Assembly: GCF_000745425.1 (NCBI RefSeq)
Contig: NZ_JQJH01000009.1
Location: forward strand, 120,571-184,570
Reading direction: 5' to 3'
From: Beijerinckia mobilis
GTDB lineage: Bacteria; Pseudomonadota; Alphaproteobacteria; Rhizobiales; Beijerinckiaceae
Length of the DNA stretch: 64,000 nucleotides
In this document: positions 1-10,913 of the stretch, piece by piece
How the letters are laid out: every line of letters begins with the position of its first letter
Position numbering within the stretch: the stretch's first letter is position 1
Translations under genes and position numbers: made by a program
The notes under the pieces: generated by a model
Told to the model about the DNA's origin: nothing
Seen by the model: the letters and a program-made list of their open reading frames with translations, nothing else
Database searches by the model: none

Positions 1-528
1 ACGATCGACTGGAACGGTGAATCGGCAGTCGCCTTGACATTGCGGCAGGATTCGGGAGCCGACAATTCTCTCGGCACGCTCAGGATCGATATGCCGAACA
101 AGGATGCCGTTTACATGCATGACACGCCATCAAAACGGGCGTTCGGATCGACATTCCGTTTCCTGTCGCATGGATGTGTGCGGATATCTCGCGTCAACAC
201 ACTCGCTGCGTGGTTGCTCGAGGATAATATCGGATCGTCAGACCGCCCGGTCTGGACACCGCCCATGATCGAGGCGGCAATTACAATCGGTAAACAGGTG
301 AATATCAAGCTCGAGAAACCGGTCCCCGTCGCCTGGGTCTATCTCACAGGCTATGCAACATCCGATCATGTCATTCATTTTCGGAATGACATCTATAATC
401 GTGATATCGCCGAGGACGCTTCGGTGTCTGTGCCGGACAATCAGCATTTGAGCGTGTCGACCATGAACACACGCAATGAGATGCGCCTTTCCGGTTCCCG
501 CGTGTCAGTACCGACAATGGTGGAATGA
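1..528 (+). CDS. L,D-transpeptidase (YkuD domain), C-terminal part, cut by window edge
   Basis: The reading frame is open from base 1, so the start lies outside the window and only the last 175 residues or so are seen. The YkuD catalytic signature is present: an MHDTPSK segment followed by SHGCVRIS, where Cys is the nucleophile and His/Arg complete the site. Enzymes of this family make 3-3 peptidoglycan cross-links or anchor proteins to peptidoglycan in the periplasm. About 60 residues follow the expected end of the domain, ending in a polar tail. The following 330 bases before the next start hold no convincing gene. The family is clear; the specific role (cross-linking or anchoring) is not. 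Confidence 0.85.
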   Translation, partial: TIDWNGESAVALTLRQDSGADNSLGTLRIDMPNKDAVYMHDTPSKRAFGSTFRFLSHGCVRISRVNTLAAWLLEDNIGSSDRPVWTPPMIEAAITIGKQVNIKLEKPVPVAWVYLTGYATSDHVIHFRNDIYNRDIAEDASVSVPDNQHLSVSTMNTRNEMRLSGSRVSVPTMVE

Positions 529-859
529 CCCCTGCTCGCAAGAAGAAGTGGGCGTCCGTACAATCGATGATGGCAGAAAATCCCAGAAGATTGCACATCT
601 ATTTGCTGCTTAGCTCGTGGTGACGTTAGCAATCCGATCATAGGGCGAGAACGCATGTTCAAGAATGGCAGCCTGCGAGGAACTCTAGACAGTTTGAGAT
701 ATTGATCACCGAAAGCAGATCTGTAGCGTGTTTGTCATATATTGTGGCACATAGCCTGTGACAGGGATCGCCCCTTACCCGCCAATACACGTAAATGTTC
801 CTGGTTATCCGTCATTCATGCAATTTCTTTGCATTTCGTTTCAGGTGAAGGATGGACTA

Positions 860-2488
860 ATGACCGATAAAACAATTCGGGAAGTCACGTTCCAGCTTTT
901 GCGCGATCTCGATATAACAACCGTATTTGGCAATCCGGGATCTACAGAGGAGACATTCCTTAAGGAATTTCCAAGCGATTTCAGATATATTCAGACACTT
1001 CATGAAGCCTCCGCCGTCGGTGCAGCGGATGGCTATGCACAGATCATGCGGCGGCCTGCCCTGATCAACGTGCATACGTCGGCGGGCGTTAGCAACGCCA
1101 TGAGCAATATTCTGACGGCGGCGCAGAACAAGACGCCGTTGATTCTGACGGCCGGGAATCAGACGCGTGAAATGCTGCTTATGGAGCCCTGGCTTACCAA
1201 CGTGGAGCCGGCGCTTCTGCCCAGGCCCTGGGTGAAATGGGCTTATGAGCCGGTTCGGGCGGAAGATGTGCCGGCGGCCTTCATGCGCGCCTATGCCATT
1301 GCAATCCAGCCTCCGGCAGGCCCTGTTTTTCTCTCGATCCCGCTTGACGATTGGGACAAGCCGGCCCTTGGACCGGCTGTTGCACGCTCGCTCGCCTCCC
1401 GCATCGGCCCTGATCCGGTCCGCATCGCGGAATTCGCTGATGTGCTCTCCAATGCGCGGAAACCAGCGCTTGTGTTCGGTTCTTCGATTGCCCGCTCCGG
1501 TGGCTGGCACCAAGCCATCGCATTGGCGGAAAAACTTCAGGCCGATGTGTGGGCGGCACCGGCTACGGAGCGACCTTCATTCCCTGAAACGCATCCGCTC
1601 TATGTCGGCAGCCTTCCTTTCGCCAAGGGACCGCTCTCCGCGAAGCTTGAAGGATATGACGTCGCCATTGTGATTGGAGCGCCGGTCTTCCGCTATTATC
1701 CTTATGTGCCGGGTGATTACCTGCCGCGTGGTCTTCGTCTGCTGCATGTCACTGACGATCCGTCTGAATCGGGCCGCGCGCCGGTCGGGGACAGCCTGCT
1801 GTCAGATGCCGTTTACGCTATCGAGGCATTGACGCATCTCGTAGCCCCTCGATCCAGAGCATCGTCTACACCTGTGAAGCAAGAGCATCCTATCGACTCC
1901 AACTCCAGTGCCAGTCCCGCTAAGCCAGATGAGAAGGTAACGGTACAGCGGCTGTTCCACACGCTACGTGCGGCGACACCTGCAAACACTATTCTTGTCG
2001 AGGAATCTCCCTCCAACCTCGGTGCGTTACAAGCCGCATGGCCGGTGGATCAGGAAGATTCGTTTTTCACTTTTGCGAGTGGCAGCCTCGGCTGGAATCT
2101 CCCGGCAGCGGTCGGCATCGCTTTGGCAGAACGGGATCTCGGGCGTAATCGCCCGGTGCTCGCTGTTATTGGCGACGGATCCTTTCAATATTCGATTCAG
2201 GGTCTCTGGACGGCCGCGCAACACAAGCTACCCATCCTTTACGTCGTACCGCGGAACGGAGAATACGCGATCCTGAAATCCTTTGCCGAGATGGAGAAGA
2301 CGCCCGGTGTGCCGGGACTCGATATTCCCGGTCTTGATATCGTTTCGCTGGCCAAGGGCTACGGCTGCGCCGCGTCGCGCGCGGAAACTCTCGACGAGGT
2401 GCGGCAAGTCTGTGCTGAAGCCTTCGACCGCTCCGGACCTACTGTGCTCGAAGTGCCAATCGTCGCGACCATTCCGCCGCTTTTGTAG
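860..2488 (+). CDS. mdlC: Benzoylformate decarboxylase (ThDP-dependent)
   Basis: A 542-residue thiamine-diphosphate enzyme matching, from memory, Pseudomonas putida MdlC along its length: FGNPGSTE (Ser28), Glu49 in LHEASAVGAADGY for cofactor activation, His72 in INVHTSAG, a His in FPETHPLYVG that corresponds to the second catalytic His, and the ThDP motif GDGSFQYSIQ near the C-terminus. These Ser and His positions separate benzoylformate decarboxylase from acetolactate synthase. It would convert benzoylformate to benzaldehyde and CO2 in the cytoplasm. The start at 860 is chosen because GAAGGA lies 7 bases upstream and the protein begins as the family does; an in-frame start at 758 would add 34 unlike residues. 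No mandelate dehydrogenase or racemase gene lies nearby, so the physiological substrate is uncertain. Confidence 0.82.
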   Translation: MTDKTIREVTFQLLRDLDITTVFGNPGSTEETFLKEFPSDFRYIQTLHEASAVGAADGYAQIMRRPALINVHTSAGVSNAMSNILTAAQNKTPLILTAGNQTREMLLMEPWLTNVEPALLPRPWVKWAYEPVRAEDVPAAFMRAYAIAIQPPAGPVFLSIPLDDWDKPALGPAVARSLASRIGPDPVRIAEFADVLSNARKPALVFGSSIARSGGWHQAIALAEKLQADVWAAPATERPSFPETHPLYVGSLPFAKGPLSAKLEGYDVAIVIGAPVFRYYPYVPGDYLPRGLRLLHVTDDPSESGRAPVGDSLLSDAVYAIEALTHLVAPRSRASSTPVKQEHPIDSNSSASPAKPDEKVTVQRLFHTLRAATPANTILVEESPSNLGALQAAWPVDQEDSFFTFASGSLGWNLPAAVGIALAERDLGRNRPVLAVIGDGSFQYSIQGLWTAAQHKLPILYVVPRNGEYAILKSFAEMEKTPGVPGLDIPGLDIVSLAKGYGCAASRAETLDEVRQVCAEAFDRSGPTVLEVPIVATIPPLL

Positions 2489-2613
2489 GGCTGGATGGAT
2501 AGCGCCCTCGTTCCAGAGGAATAATGGCCCAGGAGTTATCACGCCAACCCCGCCTGCATCTCTCAGACTTTAGGAATCTGCGGTCCAGCGCTCAATTTCA
2601 TCCAGGACCGAGT

Positions 2614-2639
2614 TTATGACTTGGCGTTATGACTTGGCG
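2614..2639. repeat. Perfect tandem 13-mer, two copies
   Basis: TTATGACTTGGCG occurs twice back to back (2614-2626 and 2627-2639) in the gap between mdlC and eno. Function unknown; it may be a slippage product. Confidence 0.85.
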
Positions 2640-2664
2640 GATAGGCGTGTGTAGCTGAAGAGAG

Positions 2665-2690
2665 CGGCGGCCATGTTCCCATGGCCGCCG
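2665..2690 (-). terminator. Hairpin downstream of eno, likely terminator
   Basis: An 11-bp perfect stem (CGGCGGCCATG against its complement) with a four-base loop lies about 27 bases past the eno stop codon. On the minus strand it is followed by a short T-rich run (TCTCTT) rather than a long U tract, so it is a probable but imperfect intrinsic terminator. Confidence 0.6.
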
Positions 2691-2716
2691 GATGTCATCG
2701 ATCAGACCAATAACCT

Positions 2717-4488
<1,772 letters not shown>

Positions 4489-5349
4489 GTGTTCTGGAAG
4501 CCGTTGGATATGTGCCGCTTTCTGCTCCCGCTCGCCGTATTCCTGAAGTGTGGGCCCCATCGCTTGACCCTCGAAAATGCTGTCGTGCCGAGCATTGGGA
4601 GACCATTCCTGTCCGGTTCGCGCAAGCTACTTGCGGCGAAACTCGCGTGTCTCGTCGAGATCACTGTCATTATGCCGACTCTTGCCGCGACGCTGCCGCC
4701 GCAAGGCCCACGTCCGGCACCGAAACCAGATTCTGTTTCCGCAACGACCAAACCGCCGCAAACCGCCGCTCTTGAGCGTCCCTATCAAGCACTCATTGCC
4801 ATGGAAGCGCGAAAGAACGGCCTGCCCCCCGAAATTGCCGATGCCGTCGTCGCCATCGAAAGCCATTATGATCCGAGTATCATCGGCGGCGTTGGCGAAA
4901 TCGGTTTGATGCAGGTACGGCCGGAGACGGCGGCCATGCTCGGTTTTCGCGGCACGACATTCGAGCTGGCGCGGCCGGAGGTGAATATTCGCTACGGCAC
5001 GCTCTATCTCGGGCGTGCCTGGCGACTCGCCAATGGCGATCTCTGCCGTGCCTTGATGAAATATCGCGCCGGCCATGGCGAAGAGGTGATGACTGCGCTT
5101 TCGCAGACTTATTGTCTGAGAGCCAAGGCCCATCTTGCAGCACGCGGCTCACCTTATGGATCCGGCACCGTTCCCGCCCTGATTTCCTCCGAAACATCGG
5201 CCCACGCAAAAATTGCAATGACTCGCTGGCGTCCGGGCAGCATTCGCACGCCGGCTGACAGCCGCTCCTTCTGGGCGGCTCACAATGCGCGCGTGCGCGC
5301 GATCAGTGCCCGAATCGAGGCGCGCTGGAAGCGCCTTGCGGCACGCTGA
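4489..5349 (+). CDS. Lytic transglycosylase (SLT domain), exported
   Basis: The C-terminal two thirds is a soluble lytic transglycosylase domain: catalytic Glu in VAIESHYDP, then GEIGLMQVRPETA, and the Asn/Tyr-rich NIRYGTLYLGRAW. Such enzymes cleave the MurNAc-GlcNAc bond in peptidoglycan, forming 1,6-anhydro ends in the periplasm. A hydrophobic stretch preceded by SRK and ending in PTLAAT (roughly residues 45-66) looks like a signal peptide, so the annotated GTG at 4489 and the ATG at 4510 may both lie too far upstream; an in-frame GTG at 4585 would put the signal near the N-terminus. A Pro-rich linker follows. The gene converges with the TetR gene. Confidence 0.8.
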   Translation: MFWKPLDMCRFLLPLAVFLKCGPHRLTLENAVVPSIGRPFLSGSRKLLAAKLACLVEITVIMPTLAATLPPQGPRPAPKPDSVSATTKPPQTAALERPYQALIAMEARKNGLPPEIADAVVAIESHYDPSIIGGVGEIGLMQVRPETAAMLGFRGTTFELARPEVNIRYGTLYLGRAWRLANGDLCRALMKYRAGHGEEVMTALSQTYCLRAKAHLAARGSPYGSGTVPALISSETSAHAKIAMTRWRPGSIRTPADSRSFWAAHNARVRAISARIEARWKRLAAR

Positions 5350-5373
5350 GGAGAAAGAGTCATGCTCATTTCT

Positions 5374-5991
5374 TCAAGGCCTTTGGCGTGCGGTCTCCAG
5401 ACCGTGCATTGCGAGCGACCACACGGCTTCGAAGGCTTTATCGATAGCGGGCTGTTCCCAATCCGCCGCATGCGCCGGATGATGAAAACGGATCGTGGCA
5501 TCGAGCAAGGCGGAAGCAGTATTATGAGGGTCGGCGCATTGAAATGCGCCTTGGCGGACACCGTCATCGAGGATTCTCGCGAGGTGGGCCCGCATCCGAT
5601 CGTTGTGGCCCTGAAAGGCCAATCCGTCTTCCGCCGCGAGCGCGGTGTAAGTCGCGAAGAGATCGGCATCTTCCCGCGCCTTGCGCCGCAAGACCATCAG
5701 CAGAATGTCGAACCAGCGACGCAACCGTTCCGATGCGGGCCCGGGCTCGGCAGCGATGACGGCGAGCGGTCCCGAAAGACGCGAGAGCCAGCGCTCAAGC
5801 ACAGCCTCAAGCAGAGCATTCTTGTGCGGGAAATGCCGGTAGACGCTGCCATGGCTGATCCTCAGCGAGCGGGCAACATCAATGACTGTCGCTTTGAGCG
5901 GGCCGAAGCGGCGCAGTACCTCCTCCGCCGCGTCGAGAATACGCTCGGAGGTCAAGGGGCCGTCATTCAGGAGAGATTTGCGAGGCGCCAT
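5374..5991 (-). CDS. TetR/AcrR family transcriptional regulator
   Basis: A 205-residue protein with an N-terminal TetR helix-turn-helix: RILDAAEEVLRRFG, then TVIDVARSLRISHGSVYRHFPHKNALLEAVLERW. The C-terminal ligand-binding half is variable, with RWFDILLMVLRRKA and a DGVRQGAF segment typical of the group. TetR proteins usually repress a neighbouring gene and are released by a small ligand. The ATG at 5991 is preferred; an upstream in-frame TTG at 6021 would add ten residues. Upstream lies an AT-rich region with inverted repeats (6195-6262) that might be its operator. Its target and ligand are not evident. Confidence 0.85.
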   Translation of the reverse strand: MAPRKSLLNDGPLTSERILDAAEEVLRRFGPLKATVIDVARSLRISHGSVYRHFPHKNALLEAVLERWLSRLSGPLAVIAAEPGPASERLRRWFDILLMVLRRKAREDADLFATYTALAAEDGLAFQGHNDRMRAHLARILDDGVRQGAFQCADPHNTASALLDATIRFHHPAHAADWEQPAIDKAFEAVWSLAMHGLETARQRP

Positions 5992-6194
5992 GGAGGGGTC
6001 CGTAGAGGAAAAGGCCACCAAGTTTACACGGCCGCGATGGGCTTAACCGAGAGGACAGGCAGCATGGGAATGCCGTGCCGAGTCCGAGCTGAAGCCGATT
6101 GGTCTCCTTAGCGTATCACGAGTGGTCGGAAAGACGCAGAACAATCTCCAGTCATCGTAGTACCGATATCCAATGTTCGATATCAGAAATCATA

Positions 6195-6237
6195 ATTGCA
6201 ATATCAAATGACAAAATAAGAAAAATGATATTGCAAT
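6195..6237. promoter_or_regulatory. 12-bp inverted repeat in AT-rich region
   Basis: ATTGCAATATCA at 6195-6206 is repeated as its exact reverse complement at 6226-6237, separated by 19 bases. A separate palindrome follows at 6253. The arms could be two half sites for a dimeric regulator or form a stem; the adjacent TetR gene makes an operator role plausible but unproven. Confidence 0.45.
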
Positions 6238-6252
6238 ACTGATATTTGATGA

Positions 6253-6262
6253 ATGATATCAT
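6253..6262. promoter_or_regulatory. Perfect palindrome ATGATATCAT
   Basis: A 10-base palindrome 16 bases after the 12-bp inverted repeat; it shares the GATAT core with the other dyads in this stretch. Possible operator. Confidence 0.35.
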
Positions 6263-6571
6263 GATAATAAATTAAAATTTCTCGTATGTGATTGATTTCC
6301 TGATATTAAAATCGGAATGTCGAACCGTGCCGCTTGCTGAACTGAAGGAATTTGCGCAGAAACCGGCTTTAGAACCGACTCGGATCTCTGCCCGGCCGGC
6401 TGATTGGCATAGCGCCCTTTGGGAGGCTTCCTTGTGGTCCATTTAAACCAAAGGACGACCAGCCAAGCTCATTGCCTTTGGCTTCCGCAATCACTAGGCA
6501 GCGGTATTCCGCTGAACCCTACGGATCACGACGGCTGGTGATCCATGAATCTTTGTATGGGATGATCGATC

Positions 6572-7024
6572 TTGGCTTCAGAGGCTCCCCTTCTCGGACG
6601 CGCCGTCGCATTGCCTGCTTCGCCCGAGGAGGCGCGGCTGGAGCGCGTGCCGAATCCGCATCCAGGCACGGCTTACGTCGCCCGTTTCACGGCACCGGAG
6701 TTTACCTCGCTGTGTCCCGTGACCGGCCAGCCGGATTTCGCCCATCTCGTGATCGATTATGTGCCGGGCGATTGGCTCGTCGAATCCAAATCGCTGAAGC
6801 TCTATCTGGGCGCCTTCCGTAACCATGGCGCTTTTCATGAGGATTGCACGATTCGTATCGGCAAGGATCTCGTAGCCCTGCTCTCCCCGCTCTGGTTCCG
6901 GATTGGCGGTTATTGGTATCCGCGCGGGGGCATTCCCATCGACGTTTTCTGGCAGACGGGTGACCTCCCCCAAGGCACCTGGGTGCCCGATCAGGGAGTC
7001 GCGCCCTATCGCGGGCGGGGATGA
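6572..7024 (+). CDS. queF: NADPH-dependent 7-cyano-7-deazaguanine reductase
   Basis: A 150-residue type I QueF that reduces preQ0 to preQ1 in queuosine biosynthesis, a cytoplasmic T-fold enzyme. The catalytic Cys is in [14 protein letters not shown], followed by the QueF signature region ESKSLKLYL and by NHGAFHEDC. Length is normal for the unimodular form. The start is a TTG at 6572: an in-frame TGA lies only three codons upstream, and the protein from this point has the typical [16 protein letters not shown] beginning. No preQ1 riboswitch was recognised upstream. Other queuosine genes are not in the window. Confidence 0.93.
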   Translation: MASEAPLLGRAVALPASPEEARLERVPNPHPGTAYVARFTAPEFTSLCPVTGQPDFAHLVIDYVPGDWLVESKSLKLYLGAFRNHGAFHEDCTIRIGKDLVALLSPLWFRIGGYWYPRGGIPIDVFWQTGDLPQGTWVPDQGVAPYRGRG

Positions 7025-7147
7025 GGCTGAGATAGAGAAGAAAAGCCAGAGAAAAAGGCGGCTATCGGTCTGAAATTAGCGCCGTGAAGACGCGTGGGAC
7101 CCCGCGATCACGTTCGCAGCCCAGCTCGGCGCTGAACCCTTCGCCAA

Positions 7148-7172
7148 GGCTATTGGGGATTCCCTAATAGCC
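7148..7172 (-). terminator. Hairpin downstream of pyrG
   Basis: GGCTATT pairs with AATAGCC and the stem continues through one GU and three GC pairs to a three-base loop (11 pairs). It lies 27 bases beyond the pyrG stop. No clear U tract follows, so the terminator call is tentative. Confidence 0.45.
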
Positions 7173-7198
7173 CCGGCGGTTCTCGCCAAGGCCAAGAC

Positions 7199-8839
<1,641 letters not shown>

Positions 8840-9063
8840 TTATCCTTTTTCGCGCGAAAAATGGAGTCTTTTCGCAAGCCGTCACACGCCTTTTTTCAAG
8901 CCGCGTTTCAATCTTGCGCAAGATCACCATTTCCAGAACGTCTTGAGAACTTCACCCGTTGCCGCAGGACCATGAGTCTTCATGCCCCGGCGGGAGCAGA
9001 CGGATGCGGTGAAATGCCACTTTACGGAAAATGCCTGATCCCGGGATGGGAAGGTGCTTTCGG

Positions 9064-9474
9064 TCAGGGTTCCGATGTGGGTGCCGGAGGAGTGATCGGA
9101 GCCGGAGCCACCGGCGCGGGCGCTTGTACCCCGCGCTGCTGCTCCATCTGCCGCAATTGATCGAGAAGATTACCCTGCCCGGTTTCCTTCTGGCTTTGCG
9201 GTGCGCTTTGTGTAGCAGCCGGAACCGCACCATCGAAAATCGACTTGGGAGCGCGATGCAGATTGGCCAGAATGGTGAGCGCGAGGCTCGTCGCAAAGAA
9301 CAGGCCGCCGAGAATCGATGTTGCGCGGGTGAGCACATTGGCCTGACCGCGGCCGGTCATGAACCCACCACCGCCGCCGACGCCAAGCGCGCCGCCCTCG
9401 GATCGCTGCAGGAGAACCGTAATGACCAAAGCGATCACGACGATCAAATGGATGACGATCAATACTGACTGCAT
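9064..9474 (-). CDS. secG: Preprotein translocase subunit SecG
   Basis: A 136-residue inner-membrane protein of the SecYEG channel. The first hydrophobic segment, IVIHLIVVIALVITVLLQRS, is followed by the family's glycine-rich loop (EGGALGVGGGGGF) and a second hydrophobic segment around SILGGLFFATSLALTILA. The C-terminal tail is Pro/Ala-rich and ends after runs of APAP; long tails of this kind are common in alphaproteobacterial SecG. It lies upstream of pyrG on the same strand; a 236-base gap with no gene separates them. Confidence 0.93.
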   Translation of the reverse strand: MQSVLIVIHLIVVIALVITVLLQRSEGGALGVGGGGGFMTGRGQANVLTRATSILGGLFFATSLALTILANLHRAPKSIFDGAVPAATQSAPQSQKETGQGNLLDQLRQMEQQRGVQAPAPVAPAPITPPAPTSEP

Positions 9475-9501
9475 CGATCAAGCGGCTCCACGCGCATTAT
9501 C

Positions 9502-9525
9502 CTGATTGGCAAAAACCAATCAGGT
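9502..9525. other. Perfect 9-bp hairpin upstream of secG
   Basis: CCTGATTGG and CCAATCAGG flank a six-base loop, 28 bases upstream of the secG start. No U tract follows on either strand, so it is more likely a structured mRNA leader or protein site than a terminator. The rest of the 350-base gap up to tpiA shows no gene. Confidence 0.45.
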
Positions 9526-9825
9526 GGCTTTGGTGAACGGTTAAAGGGATCTCGCCCTGGTTCGGTAATCAGGCTATCAGCGCAAGAATTTGCGGGGGCT
9601 CGGACCAACGACGTGTCTTTGCGAGAATGGCGACGTCATATACCTCTCCCGCGCTTCTGACTAGGGGAGGTTCACAAAAAAGCGCGCTGCCCGGCACAGC
9701 TTTCAAGAGCAGTCTCCTGGGAATGCCCGTGCGTGGCGCCGCGCTATTTTTTCGGGTGTAGCAGATGGGAAACAGTAGAAGCGCCGACACCTTATGCTTG
9801 GCAGGCACCGTTTGTCCGGCGCGGC

Positions 9826-10584
9826 TCAACCGGTGGGACAGGCATTCGCGATCGCAAGAAAATCAGCGGCGATCAGACTCGCCCCGCCGACCAATGCGCC
9901 ATCGACATTGGCGATGGCGAGCAGCTTGCCGGCATTGCCGGGCTTGACCGATCCGCCATAGAGCAGGCGCACGCCCGCGGCCTTGTCTGGCCATCGTTCA
10001 GAAAGGTGCGTGCGGATGAACCCGTGCATTTCAGCGACATCCTCTGCGGTCGGCGTCAGGCCAGTGCCGATGGCCCAGACCGGCTCATAGGCGATGACGA
10101 GGGAATCGATCTGAGCATCCTGCGGGATCGATCCCTGCAATTGCTGACCGACGACTGCCAGCGCCTGGCCTTGCTTGCGCTGATCCTCCGTTTCTCCCAC
10201 GCAGAGAATGGGAATGAGCCCGCCCGCCTGCGCCGCTTTCACCTTGTCATGGATCAGTGCGTTCGATTCCCCATGGAAAAGGCGGCGTTCGGAATGGCCG
10301 AGAATGACATAGGCTGCACCGGCATCCTTGAGCATGGGCGGCGCAATATCGCCGGTAAAAGCGCCTTTTGATTCCGTGTGACAGTCCTGGCCGCCAAGCC
10401 CGACACCGGACCCTTCGCAGAGCACCGCGGCGGCGGCCAGCAAGGTGAAGGGCGGGCAGACGACGACTTCAATCGGGCCAGCGGCCTTGACTGCATCGCG
10501 GATCGTTGCAATCTCCTCGAGATCCTTGCGCAAGCCGTTCATTTTCCAATTGCCAGCAACGAGCGGGCGGTGGGTTGTCGTCAT
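9826..10584 (-). CDS. tpiA: Triosephosphate isomerase
   Basis: A 252-residue TIM-barrel enzyme interconverting dihydroxyacetone phosphate and glyceraldehyde 3-phosphate. It shows LVAGNWKMNG with the substrate-binding Asn and Lys, catalytic His in ILGHSERR, and catalytic Glu in VIAYEPVWAIGTG, then LLYGGSVKPGN. The start at 10584 is chosen because the family begins a few residues before AGNWKMNG; the frame is open for another 93 codons upstream but that stretch has no family features. It reads toward secG and pyrG and is divergent from ppiD. Confidence 0.97.
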   Translation of the reverse strand: MTTTHRPLVAGNWKMNGLRKDLEEIATIRDAVKAAGPIEVVVCPPFTLLAAAAVLCEGSGVGLGGQDCHTESKGAFTGDIAPPMLKDAGAAYVILGHSERRLFHGESNALIHDKVKAAQAGGLIPILCVGETEDQRKQGQALAVVGQQLQGSIPQDAQIDSLVIAYEPVWAIGTGLTPTAEDVAEMHGFIRTHLSERWPDKAAGVRLLYGGSVKPGNAGKLLAIANVDGALVGGASLIAADFLAIANACPTG

Positions 10585-10913
10585 GATCGGCCTTTCCTCA
10601 AAGTTTCTATGTGTTTGGTACCACGGCAACCGCCGGGTGCAACTGGCCCGTTGCGGGACCTGCCGGCTCTTTCTATAGTGCCGCCGCGCGGTGGAGAACC
10701 GGGGACTGGCGCGGGACCGGATGGTCCGGATCCGCTCCATCCAGGAAATCCGCTCATGCAATCCGGCAATAACTCCATGGATTGACGCTGCACGCCAGAA
10801 CCTCTCCTCGATTGCGGCGGCGTTTTCCTTCCGGAATTCCCATTTCCGTAATGCCTGTGACATCCGATAGGCTGGGCTTGTGCCGTCCTGCCTGCAACAG
10901 CGAGACCTTTTAA

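Larger units (their letters stand above)
5992..6571. other. Intergenic region with AT-rich, dyad-containing core
   Basis: No gene supported. Bases 6170-6310 are much richer in A and T than the surroundings and carry several GATAT-containing dyads (listed separately). The remainder before queF shows no recognised element. Confidence 0.5.

Noticed and set aside
758..859. Upstream in-frame start for the benzoylformate decarboxylase
   Set aside because: The added residues do not resemble the family, while the ATG at 860 has a good ribosome site.
6472..6822. Plus-strand frame overlapping the queF start
   Set aside because: Out of frame with queF and Arg-rich without domain features.
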